Shown piece after piece: positions 26,422 through 33,658 of a stretch of DNA of 33,658 bases; the first letter of the stretch is position 1; each line of letters begins with the position of its first letter. Made by a program: the position numbers and the translations under genes. The notes beneath the pieces were generated by a model that had not been told where the DNA came from, did no database searches, and saw nothing but the letters and a program-made list of their open reading frames with translations. This DNA comes from Haemophilus paracuniculus (GTDB lineage: Bacteria > Pseudomonadota > Gammaproteobacteria > Enterobacterales > Pasteurellaceae): the NCBI RefSeq assembly GCF_002015115.1, contig NZ_MUYA01000018.1:1-33658 (forward strand), written 5' to 3'.

Positions 26422-26451
26422 AAAAGGCAACTCGTTGAGTTGCCTTTTTTT
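26422..26451 (+). terminator. Second terminator downstream of tRNA-Asn
   Basis: AAAAGGCAACTC, loop GTT, GAGTTGCCTTTT and a T run of seven. It is only 25 bp after the first terminator, and no gene is visible between them. Confidence 0.85.
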
Positions 26452-26455
26452 CGTT

Positions 26456-26535
26456 ACAAGGGATAGGATTTTGGAAAATTTCATATGCGTTGAGTTTATC
26501 GGTAATGCGAAATTTTCAAAAATCCTACCCCTTGT
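26456..26535. repeat. Long inverted repeat with USS-like arms (AAGGGG core)
   Basis: Arms of 27 bp (26456-26482 and 26509-26535) match at 25 positions around a 26-nt loop. Each begins ACAAGGG(A/G)TAGGATTTT, like an extended USS in which the core AAGCGG is replaced by AAGGG(A/G). It may act as a terminator or as a decayed USS pair. Confidence 0.65.
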
Positions 26536-26544
26536 TTGAGTTAT

Positions 26545-26580
26545 GTTACTTTTTCTTTGCTTCGCTAAAGAAAAAGTAAC
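26545..26580. repeat. Perfect 14-bp-stem hairpin
   Basis: GTTACTTTTTCTTT (26545-26558) and AAAGAAAAAGTAAC (26567-26580) pair perfectly around GCTTCGCT. It lies in the gene-free spacer before der and looks like a dispersed intergenic repeat rather than a terminator of a known gene. Confidence 0.65.
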
Positions 26581-26637
26581 CAAAAAGAAAGGCGACCCTG
26601 AGCATTTTGCTTTGTTTCGCGTGTTTCTAATTTCTGC

Positions 26638-26689
26638 GGTCAATTTGTAAACTCGCTGACTTCGTCAGCTCGAACAGTACAAATTGACC
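26638..26689. repeat. Nested palindrome before der
   Basis: An outer 12-bp stem GGTCAATTTGTA/TACAAATTGACC encloses an inner GCTGAC-TTC-GTCAGC hairpin. The element is 52 bp long and perfectly paired in both stems. The remaining bases of the 26452-26824 spacer hold the other palindromes listed and the der promoter; I see no gene in it. Confidence 0.65.
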
Positions 26690-26758
26690 TTGAAATTGAC
26701 GAAACCGCTCAATGAGACTTTTGAAATCCGCCCATTTCCGCCCGCCCTATTTTTCCGC

Positions 26759-26764
26759 TATAAT
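26759..26764 (+). promoter_or_regulatory. Candidate -10 of the der promoter
   Basis: A perfect TATAAT lies 61 bp before the der ATG and is followed by a C-rich stretch. No convincing -35 is seen at the right distance (TTTCCG is the best). Confidence 0.4.
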
Positions 26765-26824
26765 ACCCCCCATTTTGCCCCATTCAGAAAGAGGGCAATT
26801 ATTGAATTAAAAGAGGTTTTTAAG

Positions 26825-28348
26825 ATGACACCTGTTGTTGCCCTTGTTGGCAGACCGAATGTGGGGAAATCAACCCTATTTAACCGCTTGACCCGCACCC
26901 GTGATGCGTTGGTGGCGGATTTTCCGGGTTTAACCCGCGATCGTAAATATGGACACGCGAATATCGCTGGGCACGATTTTATCGTGATCGACACCGGCGG
27001 TATTGACGGTACGGAAGAGGGCGTGGAAGAAAAAATGGCGGAACAGTCGCTTCTCGCGATTGAAGAAGCGGACGTAGTGCTGTTTTTGGTGGATGCCCGT
27101 GCAGGCTTAGTGCCAGCGGATGTGGGGATCGCCCAATATCTTCGCCAACGTGAGAAAACCACCGTGTTGGTGGCGAATAAAACGGACGGCATCGATGCCG
27201 ATTCCCATTGTGCTGAATTTTATCAATTAGGCTTGGGCGAAGTGGAACAAATCGCGGCGGCACAAGGGCGTGGCGTTACCCAACTGATTGAGCAAGTGCT
27301 TGCCCCACTCGCGGAAAAATTAGAGAGCGAGCAGGAAGAAACGAACGAAGCGGAAAGCCTCGATCCTAATCAAGAGCAAGACGAATGGGATACGGATTTC
27401 GACTTCAACAACGAAGAAGATACGGCGTTAATTGATGAAGCCCTCGCCGAAGAAAATGAAGAAGAAACCGAAAAAAACATCAAAATTGCGATTGTTGGTC
27501 GCCCGAATGTGGGGAAATCCACCCTCACCAACCGCATTTTAGGCGAAGAGCGAGTGGTGGTTTACGATATGCCTGGCACGACCCGTGATTCGATCTACAT
27601 TCCAATGGAAAGAGACGGTCAGCACTACACCATCATCGACACCGCAGGGGTGCGGAAGCGTGGTAAGGTGCATTTGGCGGTGGAAAAATTCTCGGTAATC
27701 AAAACCTTGCAAGCGATTCAAGATGCCAATGTGGTGTTGCTCACGATTGATGCCCGTGAGGGGATTTCCGATCAGGATCTGTCGCTACTCGGCTTTATTC
27801 TCAACGCAGGCAGATCGCTCGTGATCGTGGTCAATAAATGGGACGGTTTGAGCCAAGACGTGAAAGATCAGATCAAATCCGAGCTGGATCGCCGTTTAGA
27901 TTTTATTGATTTCGCCCGTGTGCATTTTATTTCCGCTTTGCACGGCAGTGGCGTGGGCAATCTGTTTGATTCGGTAAAAGAAGCCTACGAATGTGCGACT
28001 AAAAAATGTTCCACCTCAATGCTCACGCGTATTCTGCAAATGGCGGCGGACGAACATCAGCCACCGTTGGTCAATGGCCGCCGTGTGAAGTTGAAATATG
28101 CTCACCCCGGTGGTTACAATCCGCCGATCATTGTGATTCACGGCAATCAGGTGGAAAAATTGGCGGACAGCTACAAACGCTATCTTTCCAACTATTTCCG
28201 CAAGAGTTTGAAAATTATCGGCTCGCCGATTCGGATTCAATTCCAAGAGGGCAACAATCCGTTTGCTGGCAAGAAAAATAAACTCACCCCAAGCCAACTT
28301 CGCAAACGCAAACGCTTGATGAAGTTTATTAAGAAAAACCGTAAATAA
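26825..28348 (+). CDS. der: Ribosome-associated GTPase Der (EngA)
   Basis: Der is an essential double-GTPase needed for 50S subunit maturation. From ATG 26825 it has 507 residues, slightly longer than E. coli (490). GTPase 1 has GRPNVGKS (9-16), DTGG (56-59) and NKTD (118-121). An acidic linker rich in Glu/Asp spans about 165-215. GTPase 2 has GRPNVGKS (225-232), [10 protein letters not shown] and NKWD. The C-terminal KH-like domain starts near 430 and ends in a basic tail. A longer frame opening at 26684 adds 47 non-conserved residues upstream of the TATAAT box and is rejected. AGAGG precedes the ATG. Confidence 0.96.
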   Translation: MTPVVALVGRPNVGKSTLFNRLTRTRDALVADFPGLTRDRKYGHANIAGHDFIVIDTGGIDGTEEGVEEKMAEQSLLAIEEADVVLFLVDARAGLVPADVGIAQYLRQREKTTVLVANKTDGIDADSHCAEFYQLGLGEVEQIAAAQGRGVTQLIEQVLAPLAEKLESEQEETNEAESLDPNQEQDEWDTDFDFNNEEDTALIDEALAEENEEETEKNIKIAIVGRPNVGKSTLTNRILGEERVVVYDMPGTTRDSIYIPMERDGQHYTIIDTAGVRKRGKVHLAVEKFSVIKTLQAIQDANVVLLTIDAREGISDQDLSLLGFILNAGRSLVIVVNKWDGLSQDVKDQIKSELDRRLDFIDFARVHFISALHGSGVGNLFDSVKEAYECATKKCSTSMLTRILQMAADEHQPPLVNGRRVKLKYAHPGGYNPPIIVIHGNQVEKLADSYKRYLSNYFRKSLKIIGSPIRIQFQEGNNPFAGKKNKLTPSQLRKRKRLMKFIKKNRK

Positions 28349-28355
28349 GCCTTTA

Positions 28356-28399
28356 CAAGCGGGTAGATTTTTAAAAATTTTACGCTATCTACCCGCTTG
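28356..28399. terminator. USS-based terminator between der and hldE
   Basis: CAAGCGGGTAGAT (28356-28368) pairs perfectly with ATCTACCCGCTTG (28387-28399) across an AT-rich loop. It is the cleanest example here of the AAGCGGGTAGAT form. Confidence 0.7.
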
Positions 28400-28430
28400 C
28401 CCTTGCAATTCATCTTTGAGAGAACGAGAA

Positions 28431-29855
28431 ATGATGCACTATTCCCCTAAATTTGAAAACGCCAAAGTGTTGGTGCTTGGCGATGTGATGCTCGACCGCT
28501 ACTGGTTCGGGGCAACCAACCGCATTTCCCCCGAAGCCCCTGTGCCAGTGGTTAAGGTGCAAGAGATTGAAGAACGTGCTGGCGGTGCGGCGAACGTGGC
28601 GATGAATATCGCCAGTCTCAATGTGCCTGTGGCGTTGCACGGCTTGATCGGGCAAGATGATGCGGGTTCGGCACTCGATAAATTGTTGAACGCCCACCAA
28701 ATTCAAAATCATTGCGTAGCGTTAGATTCCCACCCGACCATTACCAAATTGCGGATTCTTTCTCGCCACCAACAGTTGTTGCGTTTGGATTTTGAGGAAG
28801 GTTTTCACAATGTGGATAGCAGTTCGCTACTCGCTAAATTAAAGGCGGAAATTACCGCTTACGGGGCGTTGATTTTGTCCGATTACGGCAAAGGGACGTT
28901 GGATAGTGTGCAGCAAATGATCCAAATCGCTCGCCAAGCGAATGTGCCAGTGCTGATCGACCCGAAAGGCACGGATTTTGAACGCTACCGTGGGGCGACT
29001 TTATTGACCCCAAATATGGCGGAATTTGAAGCGGTGGCGGGCAGTTGCAAAGATGATGATGAAATCGTGGCGAAAGGGTTAAAAATGATCGCCGATTATG
29101 ATTTAACCGCCTTGCTTGTTACCCGTTCCGAAAAAGGAATGACTTTAATTCGCCCAAATCAACCCGCTTTCCATTTACCGACCCAAGCCAAAGAGGTTTA
29201 TGATGTAACGGGGGCGGGCGATACGGTAATCAGCGTGCTTGCCACGGCGATTGCAGACGGTCGCCCTTATGAAGAAGCCTGCTACCTTGCCAATGCGGCG
29301 GCAGGTGTGGTAGTGGGGAAACTTGGCACTTCAACCATTACCCCAACGGAACTGGAAAACGCCATTCATCAACGCAATGAAACGGGCTTCGGCATTATGG
29401 GCGAGGACGAATTAAAACGCACTATCGCCCAAGCCAAACAGCGTGGCGAGAAAATCGTGATGACCAATGGCTGTTTTGATATTTTGCACCCCGGCCACGT
29501 TTCCTATTTGGAAAACGCCCGTAAATTGGGGGATCGTTTAATCGTGGCGGTGAACAGCGATGCGTCCGTCAAACGCTTAAAAGGCGAAACTCGTCCAATC
29601 AACGATTTAGACGCTCGAATGGCGGTGTTGGCGGGCTTGGCTTCGGTGGATTGGGTTGTGCCGTTTGAGGAAGATACCCCACAACGCTTGATTAGCGAAA
29701 TCTTGCCAGACCTGTTGGTCAAAGGTGGCGATTATAAACCAGAGGATATTGCAGGTAGCCGTGAAGTTTGGGAAAATGGCGGCGAAGTGCGTGTGTTGAA
29801 TTTTGAAAACGGCTGTTCCACCAGCAATGTGATTAAGAAAATTCAATCTCTCTAA
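28431..29855 (+). CDS. hldE: Bifunctional heptose-7-phosphate kinase/adenylyltransferase HldE
   Basis: HldE makes ADP-D-glycero-beta-D-manno-heptose for the LPS inner core: kinase at C1, then adenylyl transfer. From ATG 28431 it has 474 residues (E. coli 477). The N-terminal PfkB-like kinase covers about 10-315, with GGAANVA (51-57) and the catalytic DVTGAGDT (258-265). The nucleotidyltransferase covers about 340-474, with [12 protein letters not shown] (345-356). Alternative starts are TTG 28416 and ATG 28434; GAGA-rich sequence upstream gives little discrimination. GmhA and GmhB are not in the window. Confidence 0.95.
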   Translation: MMHYSPKFENAKVLVLGDVMLDRYWFGATNRISPEAPVPVVKVQEIEERAGGAANVAMNIASLNVPVALHGLIGQDDAGSALDKLLNAHQIQNHCVALDSHPTITKLRILSRHQQLLRLDFEEGFHNVDSSSLLAKLKAEITAYGALILSDYGKGTLDSVQQMIQIARQANVPVLIDPKGTDFERYRGATLLTPNMAEFEAVAGSCKDDDEIVAKGLKMIADYDLTALLVTRSEKGMTLIRPNQPAFHLPTQAKEVYDVTGAGDTVISVLATAIADGRPYEEACYLANAAAGVVVGKLGTSTITPTELENAIHQRNETGFGIMGEDELKRTIAQAKQRGEKIVMTNGCFDILHPGHVSYLENARKLGDRLIVAVNSDASVKRLKGETRPINDLDARMAVLAGLASVDWVVPFEEDTPQRLISEILPDLLVKGGDYKPEDIAGSREVWENGGEVRVLNFENGCSTSNVIKKIQSL

Positions 29856-29877
29856 ATTTATTGAACCTTCATAATCG

Positions 29878-29904
29878 ATCTCGCTCTAAGAGCGAGATAT
29901 TTTC
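29878..29904 (+). terminator. Terminator after hldE
   Basis: ATCTCGCTCT (29878-29887) and AGAGCGAGAT (29889-29898) form a near-perfect palindrome followed by ATTTTCG. The T tract is short. Confidence 0.65.
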
Positions 29905-29926
29905 GTCATAACAAAAGGAAAAACAG

Positions 29927-30874
29927 ATGAAATTTAATTCAGCGAAATCATTATTCGTTGCCCTCGCCACCGTAATCGGCTTTTCAACTTCGGCACAAGC
30001 CTTTGAAGAGCGTGTGGTCGCCACCGTGAATGGGGCGCCGATTATGGCAAGCCAAGTGCAACAAATGCTCGGCAAAAAAGCCAACACTGCCGCCAATCGC
30101 AAAGCAGCCTTGGAACAAATTATTGATAACACCCTCGTGCAAAAAGCGATTAAAGAATCAGGCGTGCAAGTGAATTATGCCCAAGTGGATCGTGCGATTG
30201 AAGACATCGCCGCTCGCAACGGCTTAACTTATGGTCAATTACTCGATGCCCTTGATTATCAAGGGATTACCCTCAACCAATACCGCCAACAAATCGCCCA
30301 ACAAATGCTAATGGAAGGCGTAAAACAAGCGACTATCGGTAAAACGATTAAAGTAGAACGTGAAGCGGTGGATCAAACCGCCCAAGATTTGCTCAACAAA
30401 GCCAAATCAAGCGGTAAGTTAAAAACGGTTACAGGCTTGCAACACCGTGTGAGCCACATTTTAATCAAAACCAACCCTGTGCTAAACGATAAACAAGCCA
30501 AAGCGAAATTAGATCAAATCGTGGCGGACATCAAAGCGGGCAAAATCACCTTTGAACAAGCGGCGGAACAAAACTCGGTGGATTACGCCTCGGGGGCTGA
30601 CGGTGGCGATTTAGGTTGGAACTTCTTGGAAGTTTATGATCCTGCCTTTGCTAACGTGGCGAGAAAAGCGAAAAAAGATCAAATTTCTACCCCGTTCAGA
30701 TCACAATTTGGCTGGCACATTTTAAAAGTAACCGACACCCGCCAAGCGGATCGCACCGAAGATGCTTACTACCAAAAAGCCTATGAGCAAATTGTGAATA
30801 AACAAGCCCTCGAAGCCTCAAAAAACTGGGTCAAAGCATTAAGAAGAACGGCTGAAATCAAATATGTGGATTAA
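29927..30874 (+). CDS. surA: Periplasmic chaperone/peptidyl-prolyl isomerase SurA (single parvulin domain)
   Basis: SurA escorts unfolded outer-membrane proteins to the BAM complex. The 315-residue precursor has a signal peptide with cleavage after SAQA at 25. The SurA_N chaperone domain covers about 27-165 (VVATVNGAPIMASQV). One parvulin domain covers about 173-271 (VSHILIK, GGDLGWNF, SQFGWHILKV), followed by a C-terminal helix. E. coli SurA has two parvulin domains and 428 residues; the shorter one-domain form is usual in Pasteurellaceae. It is followed directly by rsmA, whereas in E. coli pdxA lies between. Confidence 0.9.
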   Translation: MKFNSAKSLFVALATVIGFSTSAQAFEERVVATVNGAPIMASQVQQMLGKKANTAANRKAALEQIIDNTLVQKAIKESGVQVNYAQVDRAIEDIAARNGLTYGQLLDALDYQGITLNQYRQQIAQQMLMEGVKQATIGKTIKVEREAVDQTAQDLLNKAKSSGKLKTVTGLQHRVSHILIKTNPVLNDKQAKAKLDQIVADIKAGKITFEQAAEQNSVDYASGADGGDLGWNFLEVYDPAFANVARKAKKDQISTPFRSQFGWHILKVTDTRQADRTEDAYYQKAYEQIVNKQALEASKNWVKALRRTAEIKYVD

Positions 30875-30894
30875 CCGCTAACTTTCATTTCATC

Positions 30895-30921
30895 AAGAAC
30901 CTCGCGCTGCGGGGTTCTTTC
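30895..30921 (+). terminator. Terminator between surA and rsmA
   Basis: AAGAACC-T-CGC, loop GCT, GCG-G-GGTTCTT (with one T-G wobble) and then TTCGTTATTTC. The stem is 11 bp, with a modest T tail. Confidence 0.65.
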
Positions 30922-30953
30922 GTTATTTCAAATCAGAAAAATAAAGGATAACA

Positions 30954-31811
30954 ATGAGCATCAATTCCAAAAAACATTTAGGTCATACCGCCCGTAAACG
31001 CTTCGGGCAAAACTTCTTGCACGATATGAATGTGATCCACAATATCGTGGCGGCAATCAACCCGAAAAACGGACAATTTTTATTGGAAATCGGGCCAGGC
31101 TTGGGCGCTTTAACCGAACCCGTGGCGGAAAAAATCGACCGCTTGACGGTGGTGGAACTCGACCGAGATCTCGCCGAACGTTTACGCCACCACCCATTTT
31201 TGCACCAAAAATTAACCGTGATCGAACAAGATGCATTGCGTTTTAATTTCCGTGAATATTTTGAAAGCCTGAATCTCGGCGAAGATCAAGGGGTTCGTGT
31301 GTTCGGCAACTTGCCTTACAACATTTCCACCCCCTTGATGTTCCACCTGTTCAAATTCCACGATTTGATTCAAGATATGCACTTTATGTTGCAAAAAGAG
31401 GTGGTAAAACGCCTTTGTGCTGCCCCGAACAGCAAGGCTTACGGGCGTTTAACCATTATGGCGCAATACTACTGCCAAGTAATGCCCGTGCTAGAAGTGC
31501 CACCAACGGCATTCAAACCTGCCCCGAAAGTGGATTCTGCGGTGGTTCGCCTCGTGCCACACACCACTTTGCCGCACCCTGTGAAAGATGTTTACTGGCT
31601 GAACCGAGTAACCACCCACGCCTTTAACCAACGCCGTAAAACCTTACGCAACGCCCTTTCCACCCTGTTCTCGCCAGAACAGTTGGAAAATCTAGGCATC
31701 GACCTCAACGCCCGTGCGGAAAATTTGAGCATCGCCGATTATGCTCGCCTCGCTAACTGGTTGTGCGACAATCCCCCTGAGCTGGAAAAAGTTGAAATTG
31801 AAGAAATGTAA
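30954..31811 (+). CDS. rsmA: 16S rRNA (adenine(1518)-N6/adenine(1519)-N6)-dimethyltransferase
   Basis: RsmA (KsgA) dimethylates A1518 and A1519 in the helix 45 loop of 16S rRNA during late 30S assembly. The 285-residue product has the family start [14 protein letters not shown]-binding motif [11 protein letters not shown] (45-54), motif II VELDRDL and the catalytic motif IV NLPYNIS (119-125). The C-terminal domain includes [12 protein letters not shown]. The tail is about 10 residues longer than in E. coli. AAAGGATAAC lies before the ATG. Absence of this enzyme gives kasugamycin resistance; the gene here is intact. Confidence 0.96.
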   Translation: MSINSKKHLGHTARKRFGQNFLHDMNVIHNIVAAINPKNGQFLLEIGPGLGALTEPVAEKIDRLTVVELDRDLAERLRHHPFLHQKLTVIEQDALRFNFREYFESLNLGEDQGVRVFGNLPYNISTPLMFHLFKFHDLIQDMHFMLQKEVVKRLCAAPNSKAYGRLTIMAQYYCQVMPVLEVPPTAFKPAPKVDSAVVRLVPHTTLPHPVKDVYWLNRVTTHAFNQRRKTLRNALSTLFSPEQLENLGIDLNARAENLSIADYARLANWLCDNPPELEKVEIEEM

Positions 31812-31818
31812 TTTATAT

Positions 31819-31865
31819 AAAAAATCTCTGCCTTTAGTTATTATAATTTTAGGCAGAGATTTTTA
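31819..31865. terminator. Bidirectional terminator between rsmA and gltX
   Basis: AAAAAATCTCTGCCT (31819-31833) pairs with AGGCAGAGATTTTTA (31851-31865) around a 17-nt AT-rich loop, with T runs on both strands between convergent genes. Confidence 0.9.
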
Positions 31866-31866
31866 T

Positions 31867-33306
31867 TTATAAGTTTTGAATAAACTTAATCGCTCGATCA
31901 AGGCGTGCTAGGGTGCGTTCTTTGCCGACAATTTTGGCAGTGATGTCCATTGATGGCGATTGCCCCGAGCCTGTCACCGCAAGGCGGAATGGCATTCCCA
32001 CTTTCCCCATTCCGATTTCAAGTTCTTCGGCGGTTTGGTTCATTGCGTGGTGGATATTTTCTACTGTCCAATCGTTTAAAGCGGTTAGTTTTTCTGAAAG
32101 TTTTGCAAGGGGGGCGATGGCTTCGGGTTTGAAGTTTTTCGCCACCGCTTTTTCATCGTAAGCGTCAAATTCTTGGAAGAAGTAACCGCTTGCAGCCGCC
32201 ATTTCTTTCAAGGTTTTGCAACGTTCGCCCAACACGGTTACCACTTCGGCAAGGTTTACCCCGCTGTTTTGGTAGGCAATGCCTTGATCGTTCAAGTGCC
32301 ATTCGAGGTAGCTTGCCACATAGTTTGGATCGAGGGTGCGAATGTAGTGCTGGTTCAACCATTGCAATTTTTCGGTGTTAAACGCACTGGCTGATTTGCT
32401 GACCGATTCTAAATCGAACAATTCGATCATTTCTTGGCGTGAGAAAATTTCTTGGTCGCCGTGTCCCCAGCCTAGGCGGACGAGGTAGTTAATTAGTGCT
32501 TCGGGCAAATAACCGTCATCACGATATTGCATTACGCCGACAGCCCCGTGGCGTTTGGATAATTTTTGACCGTCATCGCCGAGGATCATTGAAACGTGGG
32601 CGTAAACGGGGATTGGCGCGCCTAAGGCTTTGAGAATGTTGATTTGGCGAGGGGTGTTGTTGATGTGATCTTCGCCACGCACAACGTGGGTGATGCCCAT
32701 ATCCCAGTCGTCCACCACTACGCAGAAGTTATAGGTTGGCGAGCCGTCCGTGCGGCGGATAATCAAATCGTCTAATTCGCTGTTGCTGATTTCGATGCGT
32801 CCACGCACTGCGTCATCAAACACTACTGAACCTTCTTGTGGATTTTTGAAACGCACAACGTGCGGTTCGTCTGGTGAGTGAGCGTGATCGCCTAAGCAAT
32901 GGCGGTCGTAGCGAGGTTTTTCTTTGTTGGCTTCTTGTTGGTTGCGTAATTCTTCCAAACGCTCTTTTGAGCAGTAGCAACGGTAAGCCAAGCCTTGTTC
33001 GATCATTTGGTCGATCACTTGATTGTAGCGATCAAAACGCTTGGTTTGGTAGTAAGGGCCGTGTTCCCACGCTAAATTGAGCCATTCCATACCCTCTAAA
33101 ATGGCAGCTGTGGCTTCGGGGGTGGAACGTTCGAGGTCAGTATCTTCAATGCGTAACACAAATTCGCCTTGATTGTGTTTCGCATAGAGCCACGAGTAGA
33201 GAGCGGTTCTCGCACCACCAACGTGTAAATAGCCCGTCGGGCTTGGGGCAAAACGGGTTCTGACTTTGACATTCGGGTCAAGAGGGAAAAGATTTTCGAT
33301 TTTCAT
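31867..33306 (-). CDS. gltX: Glutamate-tRNA ligase
   Basis: GluRS charges tRNA-Glu in the cytoplasm. The 479-residue class I enzyme has the HIGH-type [13 protein letters not shown] (21-33) and the KMSKS-type KLSKR (248-252). A zinc-site set C110, C112, Y133, C137 has exactly the spacing of E. coli C98, C100, Y121 and C125. The anticodon-binding region covers about 330-479. The N-terminus carries about ten extra residues relative to E. coli. AGGC sits 6 nt before the ATG. It is divergent from the tRNA-Val gene. Confidence 0.97.
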   Translation of the reverse strand: MKIENLFPLDPNVKVRTRFAPSPTGYLHVGGARTALYSWLYAKHNQGEFVLRIEDTDLERSTPEATAAILEGMEWLNLAWEHGPYYQTKRFDRYNQVIDQMIEQGLAYRCYCSKERLEELRNQQEANKEKPRYDRHCLGDHAHSPDEPHVVRFKNPQEGSVVFDDAVRGRIEISNSELDDLIIRRTDGSPTYNFCVVVDDWDMGITHVVRGEDHINNTPRQINILKALGAPIPVYAHVSMILGDDGQKLSKRHGAVGVMQYRDDGYLPEALINYLVRLGWGHGDQEIFSRQEMIELFDLESVSKSASAFNTEKLQWLNQHYIRTLDPNYVASYLEWHLNDQGIAYQNSGVNLAEVVTVLGERCKTLKEMAAASGYFFQEFDAYDEKAVAKNFKPEAIAPLAKLSEKLTALNDWTVENIHHAMNQTAEELEIGMGKVGMPFRLAVTGSGQSPSMDITAKIVGKERTLARLDRAIKFIQNL

Positions 33307-33317
33307 AATTGCCTATT

Positions 33318-33342
33318 GGTATTTTTTCGAGAAAAAGATACC
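33318..33342 (-). promoter_or_regulatory. Hairpin in the gltX leader
   Basis: GGTATTTTTTC (33318-33328) pairs with GAAAAAGATACC (33331-33342) with one bulge. On the minus strand the hairpin ends just before the AGGC ribosome site of gltX, and a TAGAAT box lies immediately upstream (33350-33345), so it would sit at the very 5' end of the mRNA. Confidence 0.4.
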
Positions 33343-33420
33343 GCTATTCTACTATGAATTTGACAGGATTTGAGGCGATCATTTGAGGAAAATCGCTATT
33401 TTGGGCGATTTTTTCGCCGA

Positions 33421-33428
33421 ACAAGCGG
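33421..33428 (+). other. USS core (partial match)
   Basis: ACAAGCGG followed by ATTTTTGCAAAA has the USS core and AT-rich tail but A instead of TC after the core. It lies in the gltX/tRNA-Val divergent spacer. Confidence 0.5.
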
Positions 33429-33445
33429 ATTTTTGCAAAAAGCGT

Positions 33446-33473
33446 TTGACGAGAAATTTTAAATCCCTATAAT
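33446..33473 (+). promoter_or_regulatory. tRNA-Val promoter
   Basis: TTGACG (33446-33451), 16 bp and TATAAT (33468-33473), followed by a GC-rich discriminator (GCCCCCTCGC) as is usual for stringently controlled stable-RNA genes. Confidence 0.8.
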
Positions 33474-33498
33474 GCCCCCTCGCAACGTTACGCAACTG

Positions 33499-33574
33499 GG
33501 GCGATTAGCTCAGTTGGGAGAGCACCTCCCTTACAAGGAGGGGGTCACTGGTTCGAGACCGGTATCGCCCACCA
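33499..33574 (+). tRNA. tRNA-Val (UAC)
   Basis: The 76-nt gene has acceptor arms GGGCGAT and ATCGCCC, discriminator A and encoded CCA. The anticodon stem is CCTCC/GGAGG, with the loop CTTACAA carrying TAC at 33532-33534; the T arm is CTGGTTCGAGACCGG. It is the first gene of a tandem tRNA cluster. Confidence 0.97.
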
Positions 33575-33642
33575 TAATCCAAGTGCTTTCGTTGTATAAG
33601 TTTGATTAAAAACGAAATTTCAGTAGATTTTTCGTTGCGAGT

Positions 33643-33658
33643 GGGCGATTAGCTCAGT
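33643..33658 (+). tRNA. Start of a second tRNA gene, probably tRNA-Val (cut by window edge)
   Basis: GGGCGATTAGCTCAGT is identical to the first 16 nt of the preceding tRNA-Val and lies 68 bp after it without an obvious new promoter. The identity is probably Val, but the anticodon is outside the window. Confidence 0.65.

Noticed and set aside
26244..26438. 64-codon frame overlapping tRNA-Asn
   Set aside because: It begins inside the tRNA, crosses a terminator and has no recognisable protein features.
26684..26824. 47-residue N-terminal extension of Der
   Set aside because: It is non-conserved and starts upstream of the TATAAT box; [16 protein letters not shown] is the normal start.
33389..33412. 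AAAATCGC/GCGATTTT hairpin in the gltX/tRNA-Val spacer
   Set aside because: It folds, but it lies between divergent genes with no transcript to end, so I could not assign a role and did not list it as a terminator.

Overview
The window is chromosomal DNA from a member of the Pasteurellaceae. The evidence is repeated copies of the uptake signal sequence (USS) of the Actinobacillus pleuropneumoniae/Mannheimia type (core ACAAGCGGT, often extended to ACAAGCGGTC), often paired head-to-head at gene ends, together with gene content typical of that family: a Hia/YadA-like trimeric autotransporter, a 226-residue PnuC for nicotinamide riboside uptake, a SurA with a single parvulin domain, and mlaFEDCB-ibaG-murA. 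The genus cannot be fixed from the sequence alone. I see no transposase, integrase, prophage gene or CRISPR array.

Layout. 1-2272 (minus): the N-terminal 757 residues of a trimeric autotransporter adhesin that runs off the left edge. 2273-2757: its upstream region, an imperfect tandem duplication of about 190 bp in which each copy carries a homopolymeric A/T tract, a conserved TACAAT box, a small stem-loop and a terminator-like hairpin. 2758-5898 (minus): fadD, then the envelope-stress pair rseB-rseC. 6010-7875: a DASS-type transporter with RCK_C domains. 7910-9067 (minus): pheA. 9238-10908: ettA. 10976-12351 (minus): a short-chain dehydrogenase and a YdjA-type nitroreductase. 12444-18686: sppA, rodZ, ispG, hisS, yfgM. 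18881-19561: pnuC. 19712-24595: mlaF-E-D-C-B, ibaG, murA. 24827-26044: fabB with a probable FadR site upstream. 26201-26276: tRNA-Asn, followed by a 550-bp palindrome-rich spacer. 26825-31811: der, hldE, surA, rsmA. 31867-33306 (minus): gltX. 33499 to the right edge: tRNA-Val and the start of a second, similar tRNA.

Functionally most of the window serves the cell envelope: retrograde phospholipid transport (Mla), peptidoglycan precursor synthesis (MurA), cell shape (RodZ), LPS heptose supply (HldE), outer-membrane protein folding (SurA, RseB), periplasmic quality control (YfgM, SppA) and unsaturated fatty acid synthesis (FabB). Translation genes are interleaved (ettA, hisS, gltX, rsmA, der, tRNAs). 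The coding content is conventional. The unusual material is in the spacers: (1) the duplicated poly-T/hairpin cassettes upstream of the adhesin; (2) two inverted copies of a modular double-hairpin repeat between ispG and hisS, with unrelated but fully complementary stems; (3) a perfect 16-bp palindrome between the -35 and -10 of the tRNA-Asn promoter; (4) a FadR-like site before fabB; (5) an inverted repeat over the pnuC -35; and (6) many USS-derived fold-backs acting as probable terminators, some with a divergent core.
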